A DNA stretch of 64,000 nt from Phycisphaerales bacterium (GTDB lineage Bacteria; Planctomycetota; Phycisphaerae; Phycisphaerales; SM1A02), in contig JASMLR010000003.1 in NCBI GenBank assembly GCA_030748575.1, positions 124,001-188,000 of the forward strand. Direction: 5' to 3'. The position numbers and the translations under genes are program-made. The first letter of the stretch is position 1. Every line of letters starts with the position of its first letter. The notes under the pieces are model-generated. The model made no database searches and was not told where the DNA came from. It saw only the letters and a list, made by a program, of their open reading frames with translations. This document shows positions 36,689-44,748 of the stretch, piece by piece.

Positions 36689-37050
36689 TCCACTTGGCCC
36701 TCACCGCCGGTGTCCACGGGTTCATCCTCGTCCTCGAGCTTCAGGACGGTGTGGAATCCGAGGAATCCCTCCCTGCGTCCCTCTTCCTCATCGTCGGCGT
36801 CGGATGCTTCCGCTTCAGCCTGTTGGAGGACGTCTCTGATGGCTTCGACCTGATCCTTGGTGAGCGGCAGTGACACGACCCGATCGTGACGAACCCCTGG
36901 AATCAGCGTCGTGATGGCCGCCACCGCTTCCTCTTCGTGCAAGGCTGCCATGACGTGTTCGCCGACCTGTCGGTCGATGCTCTGGAGCATCGTGACATGG
37001 TGTCTCCGCTTCGGTTCTTCGTCCTGTGGCCTGGGCTCCGGGTCGGTCAT
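36685..37050 (-). CDS. Hypothetical acidic protein
   Basis: 121 aa between alaS and the isomerase; 4-nt overlaps with both neighbours (37047-37050; 36685-36688). Confidence 0.65.
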   Translation of the reverse strand: MTDPEPRPQDEEPKRRHHVTMLQSIDRQVGEHVMAALHEEEAVAAITTLIPGVRHDRVVSLPLTKDQVEAIRDVLQQAEAEASDADDEEEGRREGFLGFHTVLKLEDEDEPVDTGGEGQVE

Positions 37051-39887
37051 GAGAGCGTCTCCTCCGCGTGATGTGACGCTGCGGCCAGCGCCTCGGGCAA
37101 CTTGTCGGGATCCTTACCACCGGCTTGGGCGGCATCCGGGCGTCCGCCACCTCCGCCGCCGCACGCCTGTGCCGCGGCGCGAACCCAATCACCTGCCTTG
37201 AGACCACGCTTGATCATGGCGTCAGGAACCCGCGCGGCGATGATGACCTTGCCCGATTCGGAAGGTCTGCACGCGAGCAGGCACGCCGCCTCCGGCGCGG
37301 CGGCGCGGGCGGCGTCCATGCCCGACAGGAGCGCATCGCGATCGTCGGCCGTGATTTCCCCGATGACGGTCTCGCCCGCTCCAGTCGCGAGCGCCTGCGC
37401 CTCCTCAACGGCCGTGTCGCGAGAGGCGCCTGCAGCAGCCTTTCTGGCGGCCTTCGCCGCATCTCGCCGCTCCGCAAGCGCCGCGTCGGCCGCTCGGCGG
37501 TGAAGCAGTCCCAGTTCGATGTCTGCAAGCTCACGAGACATCTCGTCGACAGCGGCGGGCAACTCGGCATCTGCCAGTTGCTTCATCGCTGCCAGGCGAT
37601 GGAGCACGTCCTCTCCGCGGGATCGCGCCGCCACCGCAGTGGGGCCGGTGCACGCCACGATGCGGCGTATGCCAGCGGCCAGCCCTTGCTCCTGCATGAT
37701 CAGGAAGTCAGTGATGTCTGCCGAGGACGCGACATGCGTGCCGCCGCAGAATTCGATGGAGAGGTCGCCCCATCCGCTTTGGGACGGGTCGGCGCCCAGC
37801 GTGGCCACATCGGCGCCGGCGCATACGACACGGACCGGGTCCGGATACCGCTCGCCAAACATTGCGCGAACGCCGTTGATGTTCTGAGCGACGTCGAGTG
37901 GCAATTCCATCGCGTCCAGTGGAAGGTCGGCGGCAATGCTGCTTCGCACGCGTCGCTCGATGGCCTCGATGTCTCCTCGGTCTGGAGCCTCCCGGGCCGA
38001 ATAGTCGAACCGAAGTCGATCGGGCGCGACCAGAGACCCGCGCTGATCCGATTCGCCATCAAGCGTTGATCGCAGTGCCAGGTTCAGCAGGTGCGTTGCC
38101 GTGTGGTTGGCCTCAATCTCACGTCGTCGGGACTGCTTGACGCGAGCATCGACGGTATCACCCACACGCAACTTTCCGGTCGTGACATGCCCGACGTGCA
38201 GCACCCACGGCCCTGAACGGGTCGTGTTCTCGACCTGGAACACCGCGCCGCCGTGGGCATTGCCCCCGGCTTCGACGATGAGCCGGCCGGTGTCTCCAAC
38301 CTGCCCGCCCTGTTCGGCATAGAACGTTGTGCGGTCGAGCAGCACAGCCAGCCGCTGCCCCTCGGCTGCGGTTTCCACGACATCCCGGCCGTTCCAGACC
38401 GCCTTGACGTGGCCGATACAGAGCCCGCGTTCATACTTGGGCGAGTCGTCCGTTCCATCCAGGCCGAGATGCTCCAGGCCCGAGAGCGCTTCGGGCGTCA
38501 GTGACGCGACCGCATCGTCGCCCGAACTATCGCCGCGGGATCGAAGGCGGGCCGTTTCCATGGCCCGCTCATAGCCATCTCGGTCCAGGCCGATCTTCTG
38601 CTCTTCAGCCATCTGGGCCGTCAGGTCGATCGGAAACCCGTACGTGTCGTGCAGCAGAAACGCCTGCTCGCCCGAAATGTCGCCCCCACGTTCACGGGCC
38701 TCTTCGGCGGCATCGGCGAACAGGGCGAGCCCGCGATCGAGCGTGCGAAGGAAGGCAACTTCTTCCGCTTCGATGATGCTGCGGACATCAGCCTGCGCGG
38801 AAGCGATCTCGGGGTAGGCATCCCCGAGCGACTCGACGACAGCCTCCACGATTCGGCACAGCAGTGGGTCCTGGGCGCCCAACGCCTGCCGTGCCATACG
38901 GACGCCGCGCCGAAGAATGCGTCGGATCACATAGCCCCTGCCATCCGGTCCCGGGCGGACACCATCAGCGATGGCGATGGTCAGGCAGCGGACATGGTCG
39001 GCGATGACGCGGTAGGCGGTGTCCGCAGGGTCTTCGAGCGATCCTCCGTACGGCGGCGCTCCCGTCGCCTGCTGAATCGCGTGGAAGATGGGTGACCACA
39101 GGTCGGTGTCGTAGTTACTTCGCTTTCCCTGCAGAATGCGAACGATGCGTTCCAGACCCATACCCGTGTCGACGTGCCGGGCCGGCAGCGGGACGAGCGA
39201 GCCGTCATCGCGTCGGTTGAACTGAATGAACACGAGATTCCAGAACTCGATGACGTCGGGATGGTCGAGGTTGACCAGATCAGCACCCGTGCCGTCTGGA
39301 GTGGAGTCGAAGTGAATCTCGGTGCAGGGGCCGCAGGGGCCTGTAGCGCCCATCTCCCAGAAGTTGTCCTTGCGATCCCACCGAGTGATGTGCGACGGGT
39401 CAATATCCGTCCGCTCTTTCCAGATGGCCTCGGTTTCGGCGTCGGCTTCAAGCCCGTCTGCTTCGTCGCCTGCAAACACCGTGACATACAGGCGGTCCTT
39501 GGGCAGACCCCACACCTCCGTGATCAGGATCCATGCCCATTCGATGGCTTCTGCCTTGAAGTAGTCGCCAAACGACCAGTTACCGAGCATTTCGAAAAAC
39601 GTGTGGTGGTAGGTGTCCCGCCCGACATCCTCAAGGTCGTTGTGCTTGCCGCCGGCGCGAATGCACTTCTGGCTGTCCACAGCCCGGCTCCACGGCCGGG
39701 TCCCGGTGCCGAGGAAGACGTCCTTGAACTGGTTCATGCCCGCGTTGGCGAACAACAGCGTGGGATCGTCGTGGGGGAGTACCGGCGAGCTGGGCACGAT
39801 TTCGTGGCCGGCCCGATCTCGGAAGAACTCAAGGAAGGACCGCCGAATCTGCGCGGCTGTGGGACATTCGGTAGCGGGGTTCTGCAT
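37047..39887 (-). CDS. alaS: Alanyl-tRNA synthetase
   Basis: IRRSFLEFFRDRAGHEIVPSSPVLPHDDPTLLFANAGMNQFKDVFLG; NHTATHLLNLALR; IEFCGGTHVASSADITDFLI. Confidence 0.97.
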   Translation of the reverse strand: MQNPATECPTAAQIRRSFLEFFRDRAGHEIVPSSPVLPHDDPTLLFANAGMNQFKDVFLGTGTRPWSRAVDSQKCIRAGGKHNDLEDVGRDTYHHTFFEMLGNWSFGDYFKAEAIEWAWILITEVWGLPKDRLYVTVFAGDEADGLEADAETEAIWKERTDIDPSHITRWDRKDNFWEMGATGPCGPCTEIHFDSTPDGTGADLVNLDHPDVIEFWNLVFIQFNRRDDGSLVPLPARHVDTGMGLERIVRILQGKRSNYDTDLWSPIFHAIQQATGAPPYGGSLEDPADTAYRVIADHVRCLTIAIADGVRPGPDGRGYVIRRILRRGVRMARQALGAQDPLLCRIVEAVVESLGDAYPEIASAQADVRSIIEAEEVAFLRTLDRGLALFADAAEEARERGGDISGEQAFLLHDTYGFPIDLTAQMAEEQKIGLDRDGYERAMETARLRSRGDSSGDDAVASLTPEALSGLEHLGLDGTDDSPKYERGLCIGHVKAVWNGRDVVETAAEGQRLAVLLDRTTFYAEQGGQVGDTGRLIVEAGGNAHGGAVFQVENTTRSGPWVLHVGHVTTGKLRVGDTVDARVKQSRRREIEANHTATHLLNLALRSTLDGESDQRGSLVAPDRLRFDYSAREAPDRGDIEAIERRVRSSIAADLPLDAMELPLDVAQNINGVRAMFGERYPDPVRVVCAGADVATLGADPSQSGWGDLSIEFCGGTHVASSADITDFLIMQEQGLAAGIRRIVACTGPTAVAARSRGEDVLHRLAAMKQLADAELPAAVDEMSRELADIELGLLHRRAADAALAERRDAAKAARKAAAGASRDTAVEEAQALATGAGETVIGEITADDRDALLSGMDAARAAAPEAACLLACRPSESGKVIIAARVPDAMIKRGLKAGDWVRAAAQACGGGGGGRPDAAQAGGKDPDKLPEALAAASHHAEETLS

Positions 39888-39988
39888 GGTGGGGCGAGTC
39901 TCTTCAGCTCGGCTCGACAGTGTAGGTTCCGGGCGACGAGGGCCGGGCCGATCAAGCTATCCTGAGCGGCGATTCATGGAGGTCTCCA

Positions 39989-40762
39989 ATGGACCGTCGC
40001 AGTCTGATCGGTGGAAACTGGAAGATGCACCTGGACGCCGAGTCGGCGGCCGCGCTCGCGAGCGACGTGGCGGCGGCTGCCGCTGGGATTACCGGTGCGG
40101 TGGACCTTGCTGTGTTCCCTCCACACCCCTACCTCCAGTGCGTGTTCAAGGCCGCCGGGGGACACCTGCTCGTCGGCGGCCAGGACGTGTCGGATCAGCC
40201 CGAAGGGGCGTTCACCGGGCAGGTCTCGGCGGCGATGCTGGCCGACTGCGGCTGCCAACTCACCCTGGTTGGGCATTCAGAACGTCGGCACGGGCTGGGG
40301 GAAACCGGCCCGGTCCTGGCCCAGAAGAGCCGTCAGGCCCTGAGGTGCGGGCTTCGGGTGCTCTTGTGCGTCGGCGAGACGCTGGAGGACCGGGAGGCCG
40401 GCCGCGCCCGGGATGTCGTGCTGGAGCAGCTTCGCGGGGGCTTGGAGGGGGTTTCCACGGAGGCGATCAGCCGGGTGGACCTGGCCTACGAGCCCGTTTG
40501 GGCCATCGGGACCGGGCGAACCGCCGGGCCGCAGGAGGCCCAGGAGATGCACGCGGTCCTGCGATCGGACATCGAGGCACGGTATGATGCTCGATCCGCC
40601 GCGAGAATGCGGATTCTCTATGGCGGGTCGGTCAAGCCGTCGAATGCGGCTGATCTGATGGCCTGTGAGGACGTCGATGGCGCCCTCGTCGGTGGCGCTT
40701 CGCTGCAGGCCGATTCATTTGTCGAGATCGCTCGGGCTGCAGCCCGACCGGAGCAGCCATGA
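39989..40762 (+). CDS. tpiA: Triosephosphate isomerase
   Basis: RRSLIGGNWKMHLD; LVGHSERRH; AYEPVWAIGTGRTA; ILYGGSVKPSNAADL. Confidence 0.96.
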   Translation: MDRRSLIGGNWKMHLDAESAAALASDVAAAAAGITGAVDLAVFPPHPYLQCVFKAAGGHLLVGGQDVSDQPEGAFTGQVSAAMLADCGCQLTLVGHSERRHGLGETGPVLAQKSRQALRCGLRVLLCVGETLEDREAGRARDVVLEQLRGGLEGVSTEAISRVDLAYEPVWAIGTGRTAGPQEAQEMHAVLRSDIEARYDARSAARMRILYGGSVKPSNAADLMACEDVDGALVGGASLQADSFVEIARAAARPEQP

Positions 40763-41229
40763 GCACCCTGTACCTCAGCCTCACCATTCTGTTCATCGTT
40801 GTCGCTGTTGCGATGATTCTCATCATTCTTGTCCAGCGACCCGCCGGGGGAGGCCTTGCCGGTGCGTTCGGCGGCGCCGGTGGCGGCGGTACCGAAGGTG
40901 TGTTCGGCGGCCGGGTTGGCGACGCCCTGACCGTCATGACGGTCGTTGCGTTCACCGTCTACCTCGTGCTCGCGCTCGTACTCAACGCCAACATCTGGAC
41001 GCCCGCCGCCGCGCCATCGGCAGACCCAACCCCGACCGACGTCGTGCTGCCCATGTCCGCTGGCGAGCCAGGCTTTGGTGATGAACCAGAGACGACGGAG
41101 TCTTCGAACCCGAAGGACGCCGGCGTCACCGTCCCCCCGGCTACGGCACCCCCGGCTACGGCACCCCCGGCCACCGCCCCCGAGGCGACACCGGCCGAGC
41201 CGGCGCCCTCCAGCGGCGACGGTTCCTGA
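40759..41229 (+). CDS. secG: Preprotein translocase subunit SecG with Pro/Ala/Thr-rich tail
   Basis: LILVQRPAGGGLAGAFGGAGGGGTEGVFGGRVGDALTVMTVVAFTVYLVLALVL; ATGA overlap with tpiA. Confidence 0.9.
   Translation: MSTLYLSLTILFIVVAVAMILIILVQRPAGGGLAGAFGGAGGGGTEGVFGGRVGDALTVMTVVAFTVYLVLALVLNANIWTPAAAPSADPTPTDVVLPMSAGEPGFGDEPETTESSNPKDAGVTVPPATAPPATAPPATAPEATPAEPAPSSGDGS
41134..41178 (+). repeat. 15-bp tandem repeat (about 3 units) in the secG tail
   Basis: CCCCCGGCTACGGCA x2 plus degenerate CCCCCGGCCACCGCC; encodes PATAP repeats. Confidence 0.85.
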
Positions 41230-41230
41230 C

Positions 41231-42109
41231 GTGCCGCGATCAATGACGGGCTTCGGCGCCGCCCACTCCGTCGATAACGGACGGCGGTTTGGCGTTGAAG
41301 TGCGGTCGGTCAACGGTCGATTCCTCAAGTGCGTGCCGCGAGTTCCGGACGAACTGCGCGGGCTTGAGTCGGACATTGAGCAGGAAGTTGGCCGCCACCT
41401 TCGACGCGGCTCGGTCACGGTGACCGTTCGCTGTGTTGACGAGTCGGCTCAGGCCGCCATGCCTGTCAATGTGGCCGCGCTTCGACGCTACGTCGAGCAG
41501 CTCGTCCCGCTCACCGAAGACGGGAAGGTTCAGATCGACCTCTCCTCGCTCGTCACCTTGCCCGGCGTGCTCACAAGCGAGCCGGACGACTCGCTGCTTG
41601 AGGCGGCCGGTCCTGTGGTATTGAGCCTGGTCACCGAAGCGTGCGGCCTGGTTGATTCGATGCGGATGCGAGAGGGTGCGGCGCTTGTGACGGAGATTGA
41701 AGGGCATCTGTCGATGATCGAGTCCCATGTGGACGCCATTTCAGAGCGGGCGCCGCAGGTGGTTGATGCATTCCAGACGCGTCTCCGCCAGCGAATGGAG
41801 AAGCTGCTGAGTGAAGTAGGTGCCGACGTCCGGCAGGAGGACCTTCTGCGGGAGGTCGCGGTGTTCGCCGAGCGGTCCGACATCACCGAGGAACTCTCTC
41901 GTCTCGCTGCCCATCTTGAGCAGTTTCGGGACCTGCTGTCCAATGACACTGACCTGGTGGGCCGCACCATGGACTTTCTGTCGCAGGAAATGCTCCGTGA
42001 AGCCAACACGATCGGAAGCAAGTGTCTCGATAGCGAGGTGGGCCGACGCATCGTCGAGGTCAAGGGCGCGGTGGACCGCGTCAAGGAACAGGTTCAGAAC
42101 CTTGAGTAG
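41231..42109 (+). CDS. YicC family endoribonuclease-like protein (GTG start)
   Basis: MPRSMTGFGAAHSVDNGRRFGVEVRSVNGRFLK; C-terminal VGRTMDFLSQEMLREANTIGSKCLDSEVGRRIVEVKGAVDRVKEQVQNLE. Confidence 0.93.
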   Translation: MPRSMTGFGAAHSVDNGRRFGVEVRSVNGRFLKCVPRVPDELRGLESDIEQEVGRHLRRGSVTVTVRCVDESAQAAMPVNVAALRRYVEQLVPLTEDGKVQIDLSSLVTLPGVLTSEPDDSLLEAAGPVVLSLVTEACGLVDSMRMREGAALVTEIEGHLSMIESHVDAISERAPQVVDAFQTRLRQRMEKLLSEVGADVRQEDLLREVAVFAERSDITEELSRLAAHLEQFRDLLSNDTDLVGRTMDFLSQEMLREANTIGSKCLDSEVGRRIVEVKGAVDRVKEQVQNLE

Positions 42110-43142
42110 CGATCGCGCTCCGCGGAGCGATGTTGAGGTCGATCCACGGCCCCTGTCGGCGGGCGAGATCTCCGCGGTCGTGGCGATGTACGACCTGGGT
42201 GAAGTGAGTTCCATTCGCCCCTTCAAGGCTGGCTCCAGCCGCGCCCCCAAGGCAAGTTTGACTGCGGATGGCGGTCGATATCTGCTCAAGCGGCTGGCTC
42301 CCTCCCGCACCGACCTCGATGGACTCCGGTTTCAACACCGAGTCATCGATCACCTTTCGCGATCAGGTTTCCCGGTGGCCGAGGTGCAGCGATCGCGGGA
42401 CAACCGGACCATTGTCAACCTGGGCGTGGAGCACTATGAAGTCTCAAGGTGGATCGACGGCCGCCGCTACGGGTACGAGCCTCGGGAAGCCAGGGCAGCC
42501 GGCGCAGCGATGGCCGCCATGCACGATCTGCTCGAACCTATGCAGGGCGAGGCGCCGAAGCGGCGGGGTTACCACGACCGGGGGGACGTCGCTTCCGTTG
42601 TTCTTGACCTTGCCCATGGCGAGTCTTCGTCCTTACTGGCTGCGACGGCGGCGCTGATGCAGACGGCTCGCCGGGATGTCCGGCGATTCTGGTCCGACCT
42701 GCCGAGAACGGTTGTCCATGGCGACTGGCATCCGGGAAATCTGCTCATGGGTGCGGATCGAGTCGCTGGGGTCATCGACTTTGAGTCGTCCTGCGTTGAG
42801 CAGCGGGTGTCGGATCTGGCAAACGGACTGTTGCAGTTCACGTGCGTCAGAGAGATTGGTACGCCCGTGAGCGCCTGGCCGGTAGCGGTCGATCTGAACC
42901 TCTTTGAATCGATGTTCGGTGGCTACAAACTGGTGGCCCGGGTCAGTCCGGAACCGGAAGAGATCGCCTGCATTCCCTCCCTGATGATCGAAGCGCTGTC
43001 GGTTGAGACGGCCATCACCCTTCGCCGGAAGGGGAGGTTGCGGTCGATGACGCCTCAGGACGTGCTGCCGTGGATTGTCCAGAGGTTGGAGTGGATCGAC
43101 CGGCACCGATCGGAGTTGACCGCGGTGTGTGAGTCCGCCTGA
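42102..43142 (+). CDS. Aminoglycoside phosphotransferase-fold kinase (APH family)
   Basis: SSIRPFKAGSSRAPKASLTADGGRYLLKRL; VVHGDWHPGNLLMGADRVAGVIDFESSC; TTG start overlapping yicC proposed. Confidence 0.82.
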   Translation: MSSDRAPRSDVEVDPRPLSAGEISAVVAMYDLGEVSSIRPFKAGSSRAPKASLTADGGRYLLKRLAPSRTDLDGLRFQHRVIDHLSRSGFPVAEVQRSRDNRTIVNLGVEHYEVSRWIDGRRYGYEPREARAAGAAMAAMHDLLEPMQGEAPKRRGYHDRGDVASVVLDLAHGESSSLLAATAALMQTARRDVRRFWSDLPRTVVHGDWHPGNLLMGADRVAGVIDFESSCVEQRVSDLANGLLQFTCVREIGTPVSAWPVAVDLNLFESMFGGYKLVARVSPEPEEIACIPSLMIEALSVETAITLRRKGRLRSMTPQDVLPWIVQRLEWIDRHRSELTAVCESA

Positions 43143-43155
43143 TCAAAGGATCAGG
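43138..43155. terminator. Short palindromic hairpin carrying both convergent stop codons
   Basis: CCTGATC-AAAG-GATCAGG; TGA of the plus gene (43140-43142) and TGA of the minus gene (43151-43153) lie inside the stem. Confidence 0.5.
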
Positions 43156-43549
43156 TGGCCAGGACAATCGCAGCGGCAAGCAGACCGATCACGACGAGTG
43201 TGACGGCGACGAGCCACGCGACTCGAGCGGCGACAGGTGGACCGGCGGCGTGCCGGCGCGAATCCACTACTTCGGCGCCGACGTCGACCATATCCCAATC
43301 GATGTCAACGGAGTCTCTCCGGTTCGCCTGCAGCGTTGCGCGGGCTCGGTCTAGATCCTGCCGTCGAACCTGAACAGGTACACCCCACCTTGGGTTTGTA
43401 CTCTGGCCCGTCACGCCCAGCGTGGTGCCTGTGCTTCCAAAGGTGAATGCTTCGATGCCGCCATCCTCCAGAATGGCCAGCAGGAGATGCGCGGTGAACT
43501 CGCTGGTTGCCGTGGTCAACGTCACAAGTTGGTCGGGGTCGCCGCTCAT
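43151..43549 (-). CDS. DUF2007-like small protein with C-terminal TM helix
   Basis: MSGDPDQLVTLTTATSEFTAHLLLAILEDGGIEAFTFGSTGTTLG..WGVPVQVRRQDLDRARATLQ then TM. Confidence 0.7.
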   Translation of the reverse strand: MSGDPDQLVTLTTATSEFTAHLLLAILEDGGIEAFTFGSTGTTLGVTGQSTNPRWGVPVQVRRQDLDRARATLQANRRDSVDIDWDMVDVGAEVVDSRRHAAGPPVAARVAWLVAVTLVVIGLLAAAIVLAT

Positions 43550-44748
43550 GCGCGTTCGGCCATGTGTCTTGTGAGGAGGTCGATGTGCTCGGGCGTCCAG
43601 ATTTCCTCGTCGAGGATGACACGCCATGAGCACACATCGCCGGCTTCGATCCGGCCCGGCTCGTCGGGGAGTTCCGGCACCAGTTCACCCTCATGTGCGG
43701 GCGATGCAAGCACGTGCTGATCGCACCGTGAGACGACTTCCATCCAGATGTGCTCGCGGCGATCGTCCTCGCCGGTGACACACTCCCAGGGAACTTCGAC
43801 ATAACAGGTGCCGCCCGCTGCCATGGCAGGCTCCACCAGATCGAGAAAGCGGCCCCATGTCTCGCTGGTCAGGGCGTGCTGTCTGGCTGTGGCTCGGTCT
43901 GTGCTGTACACGGCCGCGGTTCCGGTTGAGAGCGCCGAAATGACATCCACAGGTGGTCCGTCCCCATCCGCCCGCTCAAGCAGGGCTGGCGTCCGCTCAT
44001 CGTCGGCGTCGCCGGTGACCCGAAGCACCAACCCGGGGCCGATCTCGATGCATTGCCCCGCCTCCGGAAGCGAGGACTCAAGCGTGAGGGCCGCAATGAG
44101 CCCCAGCATGTCGGCGGCCGTTTCGACCGTTTCCTGATCGAGCCCCGTCATCGCGATCTCTCGCCGGCCGCTCCGTGAGAGCCCTGATGTGCACACTTCG
44201 TGCCCGGTATCCGCGTGGACGCCGGTGACGACCCAGAGAATGTCTTCGCGAGGGTCCGCGTCCGTGTCCAGCAACTGGTCCACGAGCACTGGTCGATCGA
44301 ACCACCGGCCGGTATCAGCGTCGAGTACTCCGGGTGAGGATGGGTCGAGTACGGTCGCCAGACGCAGCAGGTTGGCGAAGGCAGTCAGGGGATCCGCGGG
44401 GTGAAGCAGGGTCTGTATAACCAGGCCGGCGCCTGACACAGCGGGCTCGGGCAGCCCGGAGCCCTCAAGCGGTGCCACTTCCGGGTGACACACCAGTGGC
44501 ACGGGCAACTGCGGAATGGAGATGACCGCAACCCATGGAGCATCTCCGATGTCGTCGGTCTGAACCTCGAGATCCACATCCGCCCCCGTCACGTTGGCTA
44601 CGGCCTGAGCGACCGCAGCGGGGGATTCGATGACCGCGGATGACACCGCGGCCAGAATCACGGTGGCGGGAGCGGGCGTTTCCAGAATCCAGGGACCCTG
44701 CGGCAGTGTGTCTGGGTCGAACATCGGGGCGCCTTTCGATGAGGTCAT
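43546..44748 (-). CDS. Hypothetical protein with possible DUF2314-like C-terminus
   Basis: C-terminal REHIWMEVVSRCDQHVLASPAHEGELVPELPDEPGRIEAGDVCSWRVILDEEIWTPEHIDLL; ATGA overlaps with leuS and the DUF2007-like gene. Confidence 0.65.
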   Translation of the reverse strand: MTSSKGAPMFDPDTLPQGPWILETPAPATVILAAVSSAVIESPAAVAQAVANVTGADVDLEVQTDDIGDAPWVAVISIPQLPVPLVCHPEVAPLEGSGLPEPAVSGAGLVIQTLLHPADPLTAFANLLRLATVLDPSSPGVLDADTGRWFDRPVLVDQLLDTDADPREDILWVVTGVHADTGHEVCTSGLSRSGRREIAMTGLDQETVETAADMLGLIAALTLESSLPEAGQCIEIGPGLVLRVTGDADDERTPALLERADGDGPPVDVISALSTGTAAVYSTDRATARQHALTSETWGRFLDLVEPAMAAGGTCYVEVPWECVTGEDDRREHIWMEVVSRCDQHVLASPAHEGELVPELPDEPGRIEAGDVCSWRVILDEEIWTPEHIDLLTRHMAERA

